DNA of 64,000 bases from Pseudomonas sp. GD03944 (lineage in GTDB: Bacteria > Pseudomonadota > Gammaproteobacteria > Pseudomonadales > Pseudomonadaceae). Where the stretch lies: positions 620,001 to 684,000 of the forward strand of contig NZ_JAOCAH010000001.1 of the NCBI RefSeq assembly GCF_029839275.1, given 5' to 3'. Below are positions 56,196 to 63,332 of the stretch, in pieces (position 1 is the first letter of the stretch; each line of letters opens with the position of its first letter). The notes under the pieces were generated by a model that was given only the letters and a program-made list of their open reading frames with translations, searched no databases and was not told where the DNA came from. Position numbers and translations under genes: made by a program.

Positions 56196-57983
56196 TCAAC
56201 GCACCGTAAGCGCAATCGGCGCATCCTCGAAATCGAAGCTGCCGAGGAAGGTCTTGATGTCCAGCAGGTTGCCATCGACCTTCACATCCCCCAGTAGCGC
56301 ACCCTTGAGCAGGCCGTTCTCGCCACTCATCACGGTATCCAGGTAGGCCTTGTCCAGGGTCAGCCGGAGCGAGGTGCCTTCCGGAATGCCCTCGTGCAAC
56401 TGGACCACCCCACGGCGGATCTCCAGCGCCCACTCCTCGTCGATATCCGGGAAACGGAAGCCCAAGGTCAGGTTCACGTCCGCGCTCTTTTGCGGGTCGA
56501 TGCGGGTCACCCAGTTATGCAGGAAGACCCGGGGCGGGAAATTCTTCAGCATATCCGCCGACAGGAAGGCACTGCGCATGGCCTGGGCCATCTGCCGCGC
56601 CTTGTCTTCGTCGAACTGCCCTTCCAGCTCCATGGCGCTCATCAGGTACCAGTTGCGCCAGTTGATGTTCATGCTGGCGTAGCCGAGCTTGCGGAACGCC
56701 CTCGCCTTGATCTGTCGCGCCAGCGGGTCGTCGGCATCCACGCGGATCGCGTAGCTGGCCAGCTCCGCCGCCCACTGGTTGTCGCCCTTGAGGTAGGCCT
56801 CGCCGGCGGCCATCAGCAGCTTGTCGCGGCCGCCCATCAGCGCCATCAGGCGCTTGGCCTTCTCCGCTGGCGGCAGCGGGTCGAGGTCCACCGGGTCGCC
56901 TTCGAACCAGCCCAGGTAGCCGGTGTAGATCTGCCGCACGCTGTGCTTCACCGTGCCGTAGTACTCGCGCAGGTACGGCGTGTAGCCCGCCAGGTGCGGC
57001 GGCAGCTGGACCTTCTCCACCAGCTCGTCCGGGGTCAGGCCCTTGTTCATCCAGCGCACGGTCTGGTCATGGATGTAGGCGATGCCGTCGCGGGTCATGC
57101 GCAGCACCTCTTCCACCTCCTTTTCACCACTCACCGGGCGCCCGTGCAGCGGCACCATGTGCTCGGCCTGGTAGGCGCGCATGCGGTCCAGGCTGTCGAC
57201 CCACAGCACCGGGTCGCGGAACTTGGTGCCCCGCAGGGTGTGGATGTTCGGCAGCGTCGGCCCCTGCACCACCTCGGCGCTGATCAGCACGCGGTTGAGC
57301 GGCAGGTACAGGATGATCTCGTCCGGCGCCTCGCTCGGCACGTGCAGGAACTGCACGTCGAGCCCGGCAATACGGGTGTCGAGTTTGTCGCCGAAGGTCA
57401 CGGTCGGGGCGATGAAGGTCGAGGCATCCGCCTTGGCCAGGGGTCCGATGCCGGCGTTCATGTGTTGCTGATCCGAGGCCGGCAGCCCGGCGCCGAAGCT
57501 GTAGCCCGAGCGCACCGAGAGGATCGGCCCGACCAGCGCGCCCTGGGCCACCACGTTGTCGAGCAGGCTTTCGTGGGCGTAAATCGCCACCTCGCCACTC
57601 TTGACCTGCTCTTCGCTGACGAAGGCCTTCACCCCGTTGATGTGGTCCGGGTGAAAGTGGGTGTAAACCACCGCCTTGACCGGCTTGTCGGTGATCTTGC
57701 GGAATTCCGCCATGATCCGCCGCGACTCGCTGACCGACTCGCCGGTGTCGACGATGATCAGGCCTTCCGGCGCCTCGATCATCACCACGTTGCCGAGTTG
57801 CCAGCCCACCGCCGAATAGACGTTGTCGGCCACCTTATAAAGGGTCTGGGCGAAATGCTGGGTGTGGGCCGCCAGCTCGGCGTTGATCGACGGTTCGATC
57901 CGCTCCGCGGGCAGTTCGGCCTGGACGGCCAGGGGCAGTGCAGCGGCCAGGCACAGCTGGCTGAAACGGGACAGGGAGCGCAT
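56196..57983 (-). CDS. alkyl sulfatase (metallo-beta-lactamase fold, SdsA1-like)
   Basis: Secreted zinc hydrolase expected to cleave primary alkyl sulfates such as dodecyl sulfate to alcohol and sulfate. The 595-residue product has a signal peptide (1-22), the dinuclear zinc motif H-x-H-x-D-H (His109, His111, Asp113, His114 in THFHPDH), an all-helical dimerisation domain (about 330-470), and a C-terminal SCP2-like lipid-binding domain (about 480-595). It is about sixty residues shorter than I recall for SdsA1, so it may be a relative with different substrate range. GAGGACGCCC precedes the ATG. Divergent from a LysR gene in the sdsB1 position. Confidence 0.85.
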   Translation of the reverse strand: MRSLSRFSQLCLAAALPLAVQAELPAERIEPSINAELAAHTQHFAQTLYKVADNVYSAVGWQLGNVVMIEAPEGLIIVDTGESVSESRRIMAEFRKITDKPVKAVVYTHFHPDHINGVKAFVSEEQVKSGEVAIYAHESLLDNVVAQGALVGPILSVRSGYSFGAGLPASDQQHMNAGIGPLAKADASTFIAPTVTFGDKLDTRIAGLDVQFLHVPSEAPDEIILYLPLNRVLISAEVVQGPTLPNIHTLRGTKFRDPVLWVDSLDRMRAYQAEHMVPLHGRPVSGEKEVEEVLRMTRDGIAYIHDQTVRWMNKGLTPDELVEKVQLPPHLAGYTPYLREYYGTVKHSVRQIYTGYLGWFEGDPVDLDPLPPAEKAKRLMALMGGRDKLLMAAGEAYLKGDNQWAAELASYAIRVDADDPLARQIKARAFRKLGYASMNINWRNWYLMSAMELEGQFDEDKARQMAQAMRSAFLSADMLKNFPPRVFLHNWVTRIDPQKSADVNLTLGFRFPDIDEEWALEIRRGVVQLHEGIPEGTSLRLTLDKAYLDTVMSGENGLLKGALLGDVKVDGNLLDIKTFLGSFDFEDAPIALTVR

Positions 57984-58034
57984 GGGCGTCCTCGATTGTT
58001 GTTGTAAAGGCACTGGCAGCCTGACAAAGGCCCT

Positions 58035-58051
58035 TGCATAATGCCAATGCA
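58035..58051. promoter_or_regulatory. candidate LysR operator in the alkylsulfatase-LysR gap
   Basis: TGCAT-N7-ATGCA (58035-58051), an interrupted palindrome with T-N11-A geometry in the 98-bp divergent gap, 30 bp before the LysR start. The standard place for autorepression and target activation by a LysR protein. Confidence 0.5.
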
Positions 58052-58081
58052 TTCCAAACCAACAATCGATGCGGAACACGC

Positions 58082-58996
58082 ATGAACGACCTGCGCCAGC
58101 TACGCCATTTCGTCGCCCTTGCCGAGCACGGCCACTTCGCCCGCGCCGCCGAAGCCGTCAACCTCAGCCAGCCGGCCCTGAGCCGCAGCGTGCAGGCCCT
58201 GGAGGCCAATCTCGACTGCCGCCTGCTGGACCGCCACAGCCGTGGTATCAGCCTCACCGCCCATGGCCGCCTGGTGCTGGAACACGCCCAGCGCCTGCTG
58301 GCCGGCAGCCGGGCGCTGAAGAACGCGGTAAGCCAGCTGGGCAACCTGGAGGCAGGCGAACTGCGCCTGGGCGCTGGCCCCTACCCCGCCGCGCGCCTGG
58401 TGCCCCGCGCCCTGGGCAGCCTGGCCCAGCGTTACCCGCGGGTGCGGGTGCACCTGCGCATCGACAACTGGCTGGAGCTGCGCGACAGCCTGCTGGACGA
58501 CGCCCTCGAGCTGTTCGTCGCCGACACCCGGGAGTTCCAGGACGACCCGCTGCTGCACATCGAACCCCTGCACCAGCACCCCGGCGTGCTGTTCTGCCGG
58601 CCGGGGCATCCGTTGCTGCAACGCACGAAGTTGCGCCTGCGCGACCTGCTCGACTACCCCCTGGCCGGCACCCAGCTGCCACTCCAGGTGGAGCAGAGCC
58701 TGATCGCCGCCAGCGGACGCGAGCAGCCGCTGAGCATCCAGTGCGACAACTTCATGGTGCTGAAAACCCTGGTCGGCGACAGCGACGTGCTGAGCATGGC
58801 GCCCTGGGACGTGGTGGCCACCGACATCGAAGCCGGCCGCCTGGCCCGCCTGCCGCTCGAAGCGGGCGCGCTGAACCAGCAGTCCGCCTACGGCCTGGTG
58901 AGCCGCGCCGGACACAGCCTGTCGCCGGCGGCGCTGGCCATGTGCGAGGCCATCCGCGAGGAAGATAGCGGGTTCGATGCAAAACGCCACGCCTGA
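58082..58996 (+). CDS. LysR-family regulator (SdsB1-like)
   Basis: A 304-residue LysR protein: helix-turn-helix at residues 5-60 (LRQLRHFVALAEHGHFARAAEAVNLSQPALSRSV region) and an effector domain from 90. Divergent from the alkylsulfatase gene, the same layout as sdsB1/sdsA1 in P. aeruginosa, where the regulator activates sdsA1 on sodium dodecyl sulfate. The ATG at 58082 is chosen as the family N-terminus. The stop lies inside a terminator hairpin. Confidence 0.92.
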   Translation: MNDLRQLRHFVALAEHGHFARAAEAVNLSQPALSRSVQALEANLDCRLLDRHSRGISLTAHGRLVLEHAQRLLAGSRALKNAVSQLGNLEAGELRLGAGPYPAARLVPRALGSLAQRYPRVRVHLRIDNWLELRDSLLDDALELFVADTREFQDDPLLHIEPLHQHPGVLFCRPGHPLLQRTKLRLRDLLDYPLAGTQLPLQVEQSLIAASGREQPLSIQCDNFMVLKTLVGDSDVLSMAPWDVVATDIEAGRLARLPLEAGALNQQSAYGLVSRAGHSLSPAALAMCEAIREEDSGFDAKRHA

Positions 58997-59006
58997 AGGC
59001 GTGGCG
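58981..59006 (-). terminator. terminator of the Tyr/Arg-rich lipoprotein gene
   Basis: Perfect 9-bp arms CGCCACGCC (58985-58993) and GGCGTGGCG (58998-59006), loop TGAA. On the minus strand it is followed by four T. The plus-strand LysR stop codon lies in the loop. Confidence 0.75.
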
Positions 59007-59020
59007 TGCGGGCGGGCGAG

Positions 59021-59467
59021 CTAGCGGTGGTAGCGGTGCTGCGGGGAGCTGTTGATCAGGCCCCGGGGCACGTTGTTCGGCGTGCGCTCGCGCGGCTGGT
59101 AATGGCGGCCATTCCAGCCCGGACGCGGCTGGGCCGACCGGTAGTCGTGGCGGCGATGGTCGTCACGGCGCTCGTAGCGACGGTCGTTGTAATAGCGCGG
59201 CGGAGGGGGCGGCGCGTAGCGGCGCTGGTCGTAATAGGGACGGTTGTCGTAGTAGCGGCGATCGTCGCGGTACCGGTCGTAGCGGCGGTCGTGGTAGCTG
59301 TTGAAACGCGGCTCCACGTACACCGGATGGCGCTGCACCTGGCTACCGCCGCTGTAGTAGCCACGGTCGTAGCTGCGGTAGTAATCCCGTTCATAACTGT
59401 CGCCGTACACCGCGCAACCGGTCATCGACAGGCCCAGCACTGCAAAAAGCATGGATTTGAATGACAT
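59021..59467 (-). CDS. Tyr/Arg-rich lipoprotein
   Basis: A 148-residue lipoprotein (lipobox LSMTGC, Cys18) whose mature part is low complexity: many Tyr and Arg, a Pro run (PPPPP) and repeats of the type DRRYDRYRDDRRYYDNRPYY. No enzyme domain is visible. Such Y/R-rich envelope proteins are common and unstudied; a structural or nucleic-acid/polyanion-binding role is a guess. The start at 59467 follows GGAGG. Confidence 0.75.
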   Translation of the reverse strand: MSFKSMLFAVLGLSMTGCAVYGDSYERDYYRSYDRGYYSGGSQVQRHPVYVEPRFNSYHDRRYDRYRDDRRYYDNRPYYDQRRYAPPPPPRYYNDRRYERRDDHRRHDYRSAQPRPGWNGRHYQPRERTPNNVPRGLINSSPQHRYHR

Positions 59468-59670
59468 GGCGGCCTCCTTCGACCGCTGGAACAACGCCGA
59501 CCGCAGTCGGACCCCGGGATCGCTCCCTGCAGCATCTGACAACGCCACCCCGCTTCCGGTGCGCCGCAGCTGGTCGGCTTATTCGATGACAAATTATTTC
59601 CTCGATGAGCCCGGGGACGCCTGTGACGCAATGCACAGTTCAGTCAGTACCCTGCATACAAGCGCCGACC

Positions 59671-59686
59671 TGGCACGCCATTCGCT
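59671..59686 (+). promoter_or_regulatory. sigma-54 promoter upstream of the first guanidine-type leader
   Basis: TGGCACG-N4-TCGCT, with GG at 59672-59673 and GC at 59684-59685, exactly the GG-N10-GC spacing of -24/-12 promoters. Predicted transcription start near 59697, about 45 bases before the riboswitch core. The same element stands at 61073 at nearly the same distance from the second riboswitch. Confidence 0.75.
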
Positions 59687-59740
59687 TCGCCGATACGCAG
59701 GAAAGCCCGTTACGGCGGGTCGCGGTAGCACATCACAATG

Positions 59741-59836
59741 GCCGACTAGGGTTCCGGCTCGCCTGGCGAGCGCTGGTCCGAGAGTCGGCGACCTCAGGTC
59801 ATGGGGTTACACGGCGGGATAAAAGCCCGGGAGAAC
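59741..59836 (+). ncRNA. ykkC-family riboswitch, guanidine-I type (copy 1)
   Basis: Conserved core CTAGGGTTCCG (59746-59756), CTGGTCCGAGAG (59773-59784) and GCGGGATAAAAGCCCGGGAGA (from 59814), in the order of the ykkC motif. The P1 stem is visible as GCCGAC / GTCGGC (59741-59746 with 59784-59789). It ends 52 bases before the binding-protein start. A downstream CTGCCCGC (59848-59855) can pair with the GCGGG of the core, a candidate expression platform. Guanidine-I is favoured over the ppGpp/PRPP variants by the adjacent transport genes. Confidence 0.88.
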
Positions 59837-59888
59837 GCGCAGCACGGCTGCCCGCTTTCCTGTACCCGTTCATTGACCCGAGGTTGCC

Positions 59889-60956
59889 ATGCCACCGATC
59901 CCCCGTCTTTTGTCCTCCGGCCTGCTCGCCCTGCTGCTGGCCTTCCCCCTGGGCGCCAGCGCCGAACCGAAAACCTTCAAGCTGTGCTGGTCGATCTTCG
60001 CCGGCTGGATGCCCTGGGGCTATGCTGCCGACGAAGGCATCGTGAAGAAGTGGGCCGACAAGTACGGCATCCGCATCGAGGTCACGGAGGTGCCGGACTA
60101 CGTGGCCTCCATCGAGCAATACACCGCCGGCCAGTACGATGCCTGCAGCATGACCAACATGGATGCCCTGACCATCCCCGCCGCCGCGGGCGTGGACAGC
60201 ACCGCGCTGATCATCGGCGACTTCTCCAACGGCGCCGACGGTGTGCTGCTGCGCGGCGGCAACCAGAAGGTGCAGGACCTCAAGGGCAAGACCGTGCTGC
60301 TGGTGGAAAACTCGGTGTCGCACTACCTGCTCAGCCGTGCCCTGGAATGGGCCATGCTCAAGCCCGAGGACGTGAAGGTGCAGCACGTCTCCGACCTGGA
60401 AATCGCCGACGCCTTCCTCAAGGGCCAGGGCGATGCGGTGATCACCTGGAACCCGATTCTGTCCAGCATCAAGAACAAGACCACCGTGTCCCAGGTGTTC
60501 ACCTCCAACCTGATTCCCGGCGAGATCATCGACCTCACCGTGGTCAACAGCAAGACGCTGGCCGCCCACCCCGAGCTGGGCAAGGCGCTGACCGGCGCCT
60601 GGTTCGAAACCCAGCGCCTGATGGGCATGCCCACCGAAGCGGGCCGCGCCGCGCGGGCCAAGATGGCCCAGGCCGCCGGCACCAGCGAAGCGGACTTCGC
60701 CGAACAGCTGAACACCCTGCGCTCGTTCTATTCGCCGCGCTACGCCCTGGCCTTCGCCCGGGAAAACCGCATGCCCGAGCGCATGCAGCGGGTGGTGCAG
60801 TTCGCCGACGGCCAGGGCCTGCTCGGCACCTCCGGCAGCGGCCTGGATAACCTGGGCATCTCGTTCAGCGGCGAGCGCACCCTGGGCAACCCGGACCGGG
60901 TCATGCTGCGCTTCGACGACACCTACATGCAGATGGCCGCAGACCGTCAGCTCTGA
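59889..60956 (+). CDS. ABC substrate-binding protein, guanidine/urea type (copy 1)
   Basis: Periplasmic binding protein of 355 residues, signal peptide 1-25 (cleaved after ASA), NitT/TauT-like fold (SsuA/TauA). The motif FKLCWSIFAGWMPWGYAADEGI shows an aromatic pocket, followed by YTAGQYDACSMTNMDAL and STALIIGDFSNGADG. Such proteins are commonly named putative urea ABC transporter substrate-binding proteins and often stand before urea/guanidine carboxylase genes. Placed under a guanidine-I type riboswitch, guanidinium is the likely ligand. Paralogue of the gene at 61319. Confidence 0.88.
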   Translation: MPPIPRLLSSGLLALLLAFPLGASAEPKTFKLCWSIFAGWMPWGYAADEGIVKKWADKYGIRIEVTEVPDYVASIEQYTAGQYDACSMTNMDALTIPAAAGVDSTALIIGDFSNGADGVLLRGGNQKVQDLKGKTVLLVENSVSHYLLSRALEWAMLKPEDVKVQHVSDLEIADAFLKGQGDAVITWNPILSSIKNKTTVSQVFTSNLIPGEIIDLTVVNSKTLAAHPELGKALTGAWFETQRLMGMPTEAGRAARAKMAQAAGTSEADFAEQLNTLRSFYSPRYALAFARENRMPERMQRVVQFADGQGLLGTSGSGLDNLGISFSGERTLGNPDRVMLRFDDTYMQMAADRQL

Positions 60957-60992
60957 GCGAACGCCCCAGGAAGCAGCACGCACCGCGCCACG

Positions 60993-61009
60993 CGCACTAT
61001 CTCGGCGCA
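60993..61009 (+). promoter_or_regulatory. candidate NtrC binding site
   Basis: This 17-bp dyad (CGCACTAT-C-TCGGCGCA) agrees at 13 of 17 positions with the NtrC-site sequence TGCACTATATTGGTGCA that I recall from the glnA enhancer. Its centre lies about 98 bp before the predicted start of the sigma-54 promoter at 61073. No equally good site was found before the first promoter. Confidence 0.4.
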
Positions 61010-61072
61010 GCCCGAGGTGCGCCGCGCAGCGCGACCTGGCGCAAAGGCCCGGCCTGAGGCGTCCGGGCCACC

Positions 61073-61088
61073 TGGCACGATGTTCGCT
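61073..61088 (+). promoter_or_regulatory. sigma-54 promoter upstream of the second guanidine-type leader
   Basis: TGGCACG-N4-TCGCT with GG at 61074-61075 and GC at 61086-61087 (N10). Predicted start near 61099. It is the copy of the element at 59671, with flanking bases partly conserved. Confidence 0.75.
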
Positions 61089-61149
61089 ATGCCATAGGTG
61101 TGCAGGAACAACCCGCTGTGGCGGGATCGCGGCACGACAATTTGCAATA

Positions 61150-61254
61150 GCCGACTAGGGTTCCGGCCCGCCGATCGACGATCGACGGGTGACTGGTCCG
61201 AGAGTTGGCGACCTCCTTCGAGGTTACACGGCGGGACAAAAGCCCGGGAGAACG
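61150..61254 (+). ncRNA. ykkC-family riboswitch, guanidine-I type (copy 2)
   Basis: Core CTAGGGTTCCG, CTGGTCCGAGAG and GCGGGACAAAAGCCCGGGAGA in the same order as copy 1. P1 is GCCGAC / GTTGGC (61150-61155 with 61204-61209; one G-U pair). The variable stem is longer and perfectly symmetrical (CCCGCCGATCG / CGATCGACGGGT type). The downstream CTGCCCGCCC (61287-61296) can pair with GGCGGG at 61230-61235, as in copy 1. It controls the gene at 61319 and probably the permease and ATPase. Confidence 0.9.
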
Positions 61255-61318
61255 CGCCCCAGTGATGGGGATACCGCCGCGCACTCCTGCCCGCCCTTTC
61301 TCGAACTGGAGGTTCCTT

Positions 61319-62386
61319 ATGCGTACGCCCCGTCTGTTCTCCGTTCTCGCTGCCGGCCTCGCCGCCGCCATCAGCTTCAACAGCCACGCCGCCCAGAAAG
61401 ACAGCTTCAGCGTCTGCTGGACCATCTACGCCGGCTGGATGCCCTGGGAATACGGCGCCGCCGAAGGCATCGTCGACAAGTGGGCGAAGAAGTACGGCAT
61501 TTCCATCGACGTGGTGCAGCTCAACGACTACGTCGAGTCGATCAACCAGTACAGCGCCGGCCAGTTCGATGGCTGCACCATGACCAACATGGACGCCCTG
61601 ACCATTCCCGCCGCCGGTGGCATCGACTCCACCGCGCTGATCATCGGCGACTTCTCCAACGGCAACGACGGCATCGTCATCAAGGGCGAGAAAAAGACCC
61701 TGGGCGACCTCAAGGGCCAACCGGTCAACCTGGTCGAGCTGTCCGTGTCGCACTACCTGCTCGCCCGTGGCCTGGAGAAGGCCGGCCTGAGCGAAAAAGA
61801 CCTGAGCGTGGTCAACACCTCCGACGCCGACATGGTCGCCGCCTTCGCCACCCAGGACGTGCAGGCCGTGACCACCTGGAACCCGCTGCTGGCGGAAATC
61901 GAAGCCACCCCGGGCGTGACTAAGGTCTTCGACTCCAGCCAGATCCCGGGCGAGATCATCGACCTGATGGTGGTCAACAGCGACACCCTCAAGGACAACC
62001 CGGCCTTCGGCAAGGCGCTGACCGGTGCCTGGTACGAAATCATGGCCACCATGAGCGCCGACAACGCCGCCGGCAAGGCCGCCCGCGAGCACATGGCCAA
62101 GGCCTCCGGCACCGACCTGGCCGGCTATGAAGCACAGCTGGCCGCCACCCGCATGTTCTACACCGCCAAGGACGCCGTGGCCTTCGCCACCAGCCCGAAA
62201 CTGCCGGACACCATGGGCAAGGTCGCTAGCTTCTCCTTCGACCACGGCCTGCTCGGCGAGGGTGCCCAGAGCAGCGAAGCCATCGGCATGAGCTTCGCCA
62301 ACGACGTGGTCACCGGCGACAGCGGCAACCTCAAGCTGCGCTTCGACCCGAGCTACATGCAGATGGCGGCCGACGGCACGCTTTAA
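61319..62386 (+). CDS. ABC substrate-binding protein, guanidine/urea type (copy 2)
   Basis: A 355-residue periplasmic protein, exactly as long as copy 1, signal peptide 1-24 (cleaved after HAA). Shared blocks are SVCWTIYAGWMPWEYGAAEG, YSAGQFDGCTMTNMDALTIP and IPGEIIDLMVVNSDTL; identity to copy 1 looks near 60 percent by eye. GGAGG precedes the ATG at 61319. With the permease at 62517 and ATPase at 63329 it forms a complete importer. A GTAGGGTGG-type inverted repeat separates it from the permease. Confidence 0.9.
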   Translation: MRTPRLFSVLAAGLAAAISFNSHAAQKDSFSVCWTIYAGWMPWEYGAAEGIVDKWAKKYGISIDVVQLNDYVESINQYSAGQFDGCTMTNMDALTIPAAGGIDSTALIIGDFSNGNDGIVIKGEKKTLGDLKGQPVNLVELSVSHYLLARGLEKAGLSEKDLSVVNTSDADMVAAFATQDVQAVTTWNPLLAEIEATPGVTKVFDSSQIPGEIIDLMVVNSDTLKDNPAFGKALTGAWYEIMATMSADNAAGKAAREHMAKASGTDLAGYEAQLAATRMFYTAKDAVAFATSPKLPDTMGKVASFSFDHGLLGEGAQSSEAIGMSFANDVVTGDSGNLKLRFDPSYMQMAADGTL

Positions 62387-62396
62387 AACGGTACCT

Positions 62397-62501
62397 CGTA
62401 GGGTGGGCCGGGGCGCGTGGCTGACGCGTTCCCCATCCACTACCTCGCACTCCCATGGTGGATGAAAAAAGCGTCAGCTACGCGCCCCGATCCACCCTAC
62501 G
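62397..62501. repeat. long imperfect inverted repeat between binding protein and permease genes
   Basis: Outer arms GTAGGGTGG (62398-62406) and CCACCCTAC (62492-62500), with inner complementary blocks GGGGCGCGTGGCTGACGC and GCGTCAGCTACGCGCCCC. It shares the CCATGGTGGAT segment with element B of the array at 14811. In mRNA this stem could favour the binding-protein part of the transcript. Confidence 0.8.
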
Positions 62502-62516
62502 TTCGACGAGATAACC

Positions 62517-63332
62517 ATGCGCCTGATCAACCGCCACCCCGACCGCAGCAGCAAACTGATGCTGGTGTTGCTGCCCTTCGCCCTGCTGCTGTTCGCCTAC
62601 TTCACCAGTTCGGCGCAGCGCCTGGCGGAGAACCCCAACGACAAGCTGCTGCCCAGCGCGGCGCAGATGGTCGCGGCGGTCGATCGGCTGGCCTTCACCG
62701 AAGACAAGCGCACCGGCAACTACCTGTTCTGGCAGGACAGCGCCTCCAGCCTGAAACGCCTCGGCATCGGTCTGGGCATAGCGGCGCTGCTGGGCCTGTG
62801 CCTGGGCATCGCCGCCGGCACCCTGCCGCTGTTCAGTGCACCGCTGTCGCCGCTGCTGACCGTGCTGTCGATGGTGCCGCCGCTGGCGATCCTGCCGATC
62901 CTGTTCATCGTCTTCGGCCTGGGCGAGCTGTCCAAGGTGATGCTGATCGTCATCGGCATCACCCCCTGCATCGCCCGCGACCTGGAACAGCGCGCCCGGG
63001 AAATACCCCGGGAACTGCTGATCAAGGCCCAGACCCTCGGCGCCAGCACCTGGACCCTGATCCTGCGCGTGGTACTGCCACAACTGATGCCACGCCTGCT
63101 GATCTCCCTGCGGCTAATGCTCGGCTCGGCCTGGCTGTTCCTGATCGCCGCCGAGGCCATCGCCTCTACCGACGGTCTGGGCTATCGGATCTTCCTGGTG
63201 CGCCGCTACATGGCCATGGACGTGATCCTGCCCTACGTGCTGTGGATCACCCTGCTCGCCTGGCTGATAGACCTGGGCCTGCGCCAGACCATCCGCCTGT
63301 GCTTCCCCTGGTACGAAGGAGCCAAGGCATGA
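62517..63332 (+). CDS. ABC transporter permease (guanidine/urea-type importer)
   Basis: A 271-residue inner-membrane permease of the NitT/TauT type with about six helices and the binding-protein-dependent transport motif AQTLGASTWTLILRVVLPQLMP (EAA loop, near residue 180). The GSAWLFLIAAEAIASTDGLGYRIF segment is usual in this subfamily. Works with the ATPase at 63329, whose start overlaps its stop (ATGA). Confidence 0.92.
   Translation: MRLINRHPDRSSKLMLVLLPFALLLFAYFTSSAQRLAENPNDKLLPSAAQMVAAVDRLAFTEDKRTGNYLFWQDSASSLKRLGIGLGIAALLGLCLGIAAGTLPLFSAPLSPLLTVLSMVPPLAILPILFIVFGLGELSKVMLIVIGITPCIARDLEQRAREIPRELLIKAQTLGASTWTLILRVVLPQLMPRLLISLRLMLGSAWLFLIAAEAIASTDGLGYRIFLVRRYMAMDVILPYVLWITLLAWLIDLGLRQTIRLCFPWYEGAKA

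Noticed and set aside
59581..59660. NtrC site before the first sigma-54 promoter
   Set aside because: Only partial half-sites with wrong spacing were seen; not reported as a feature.
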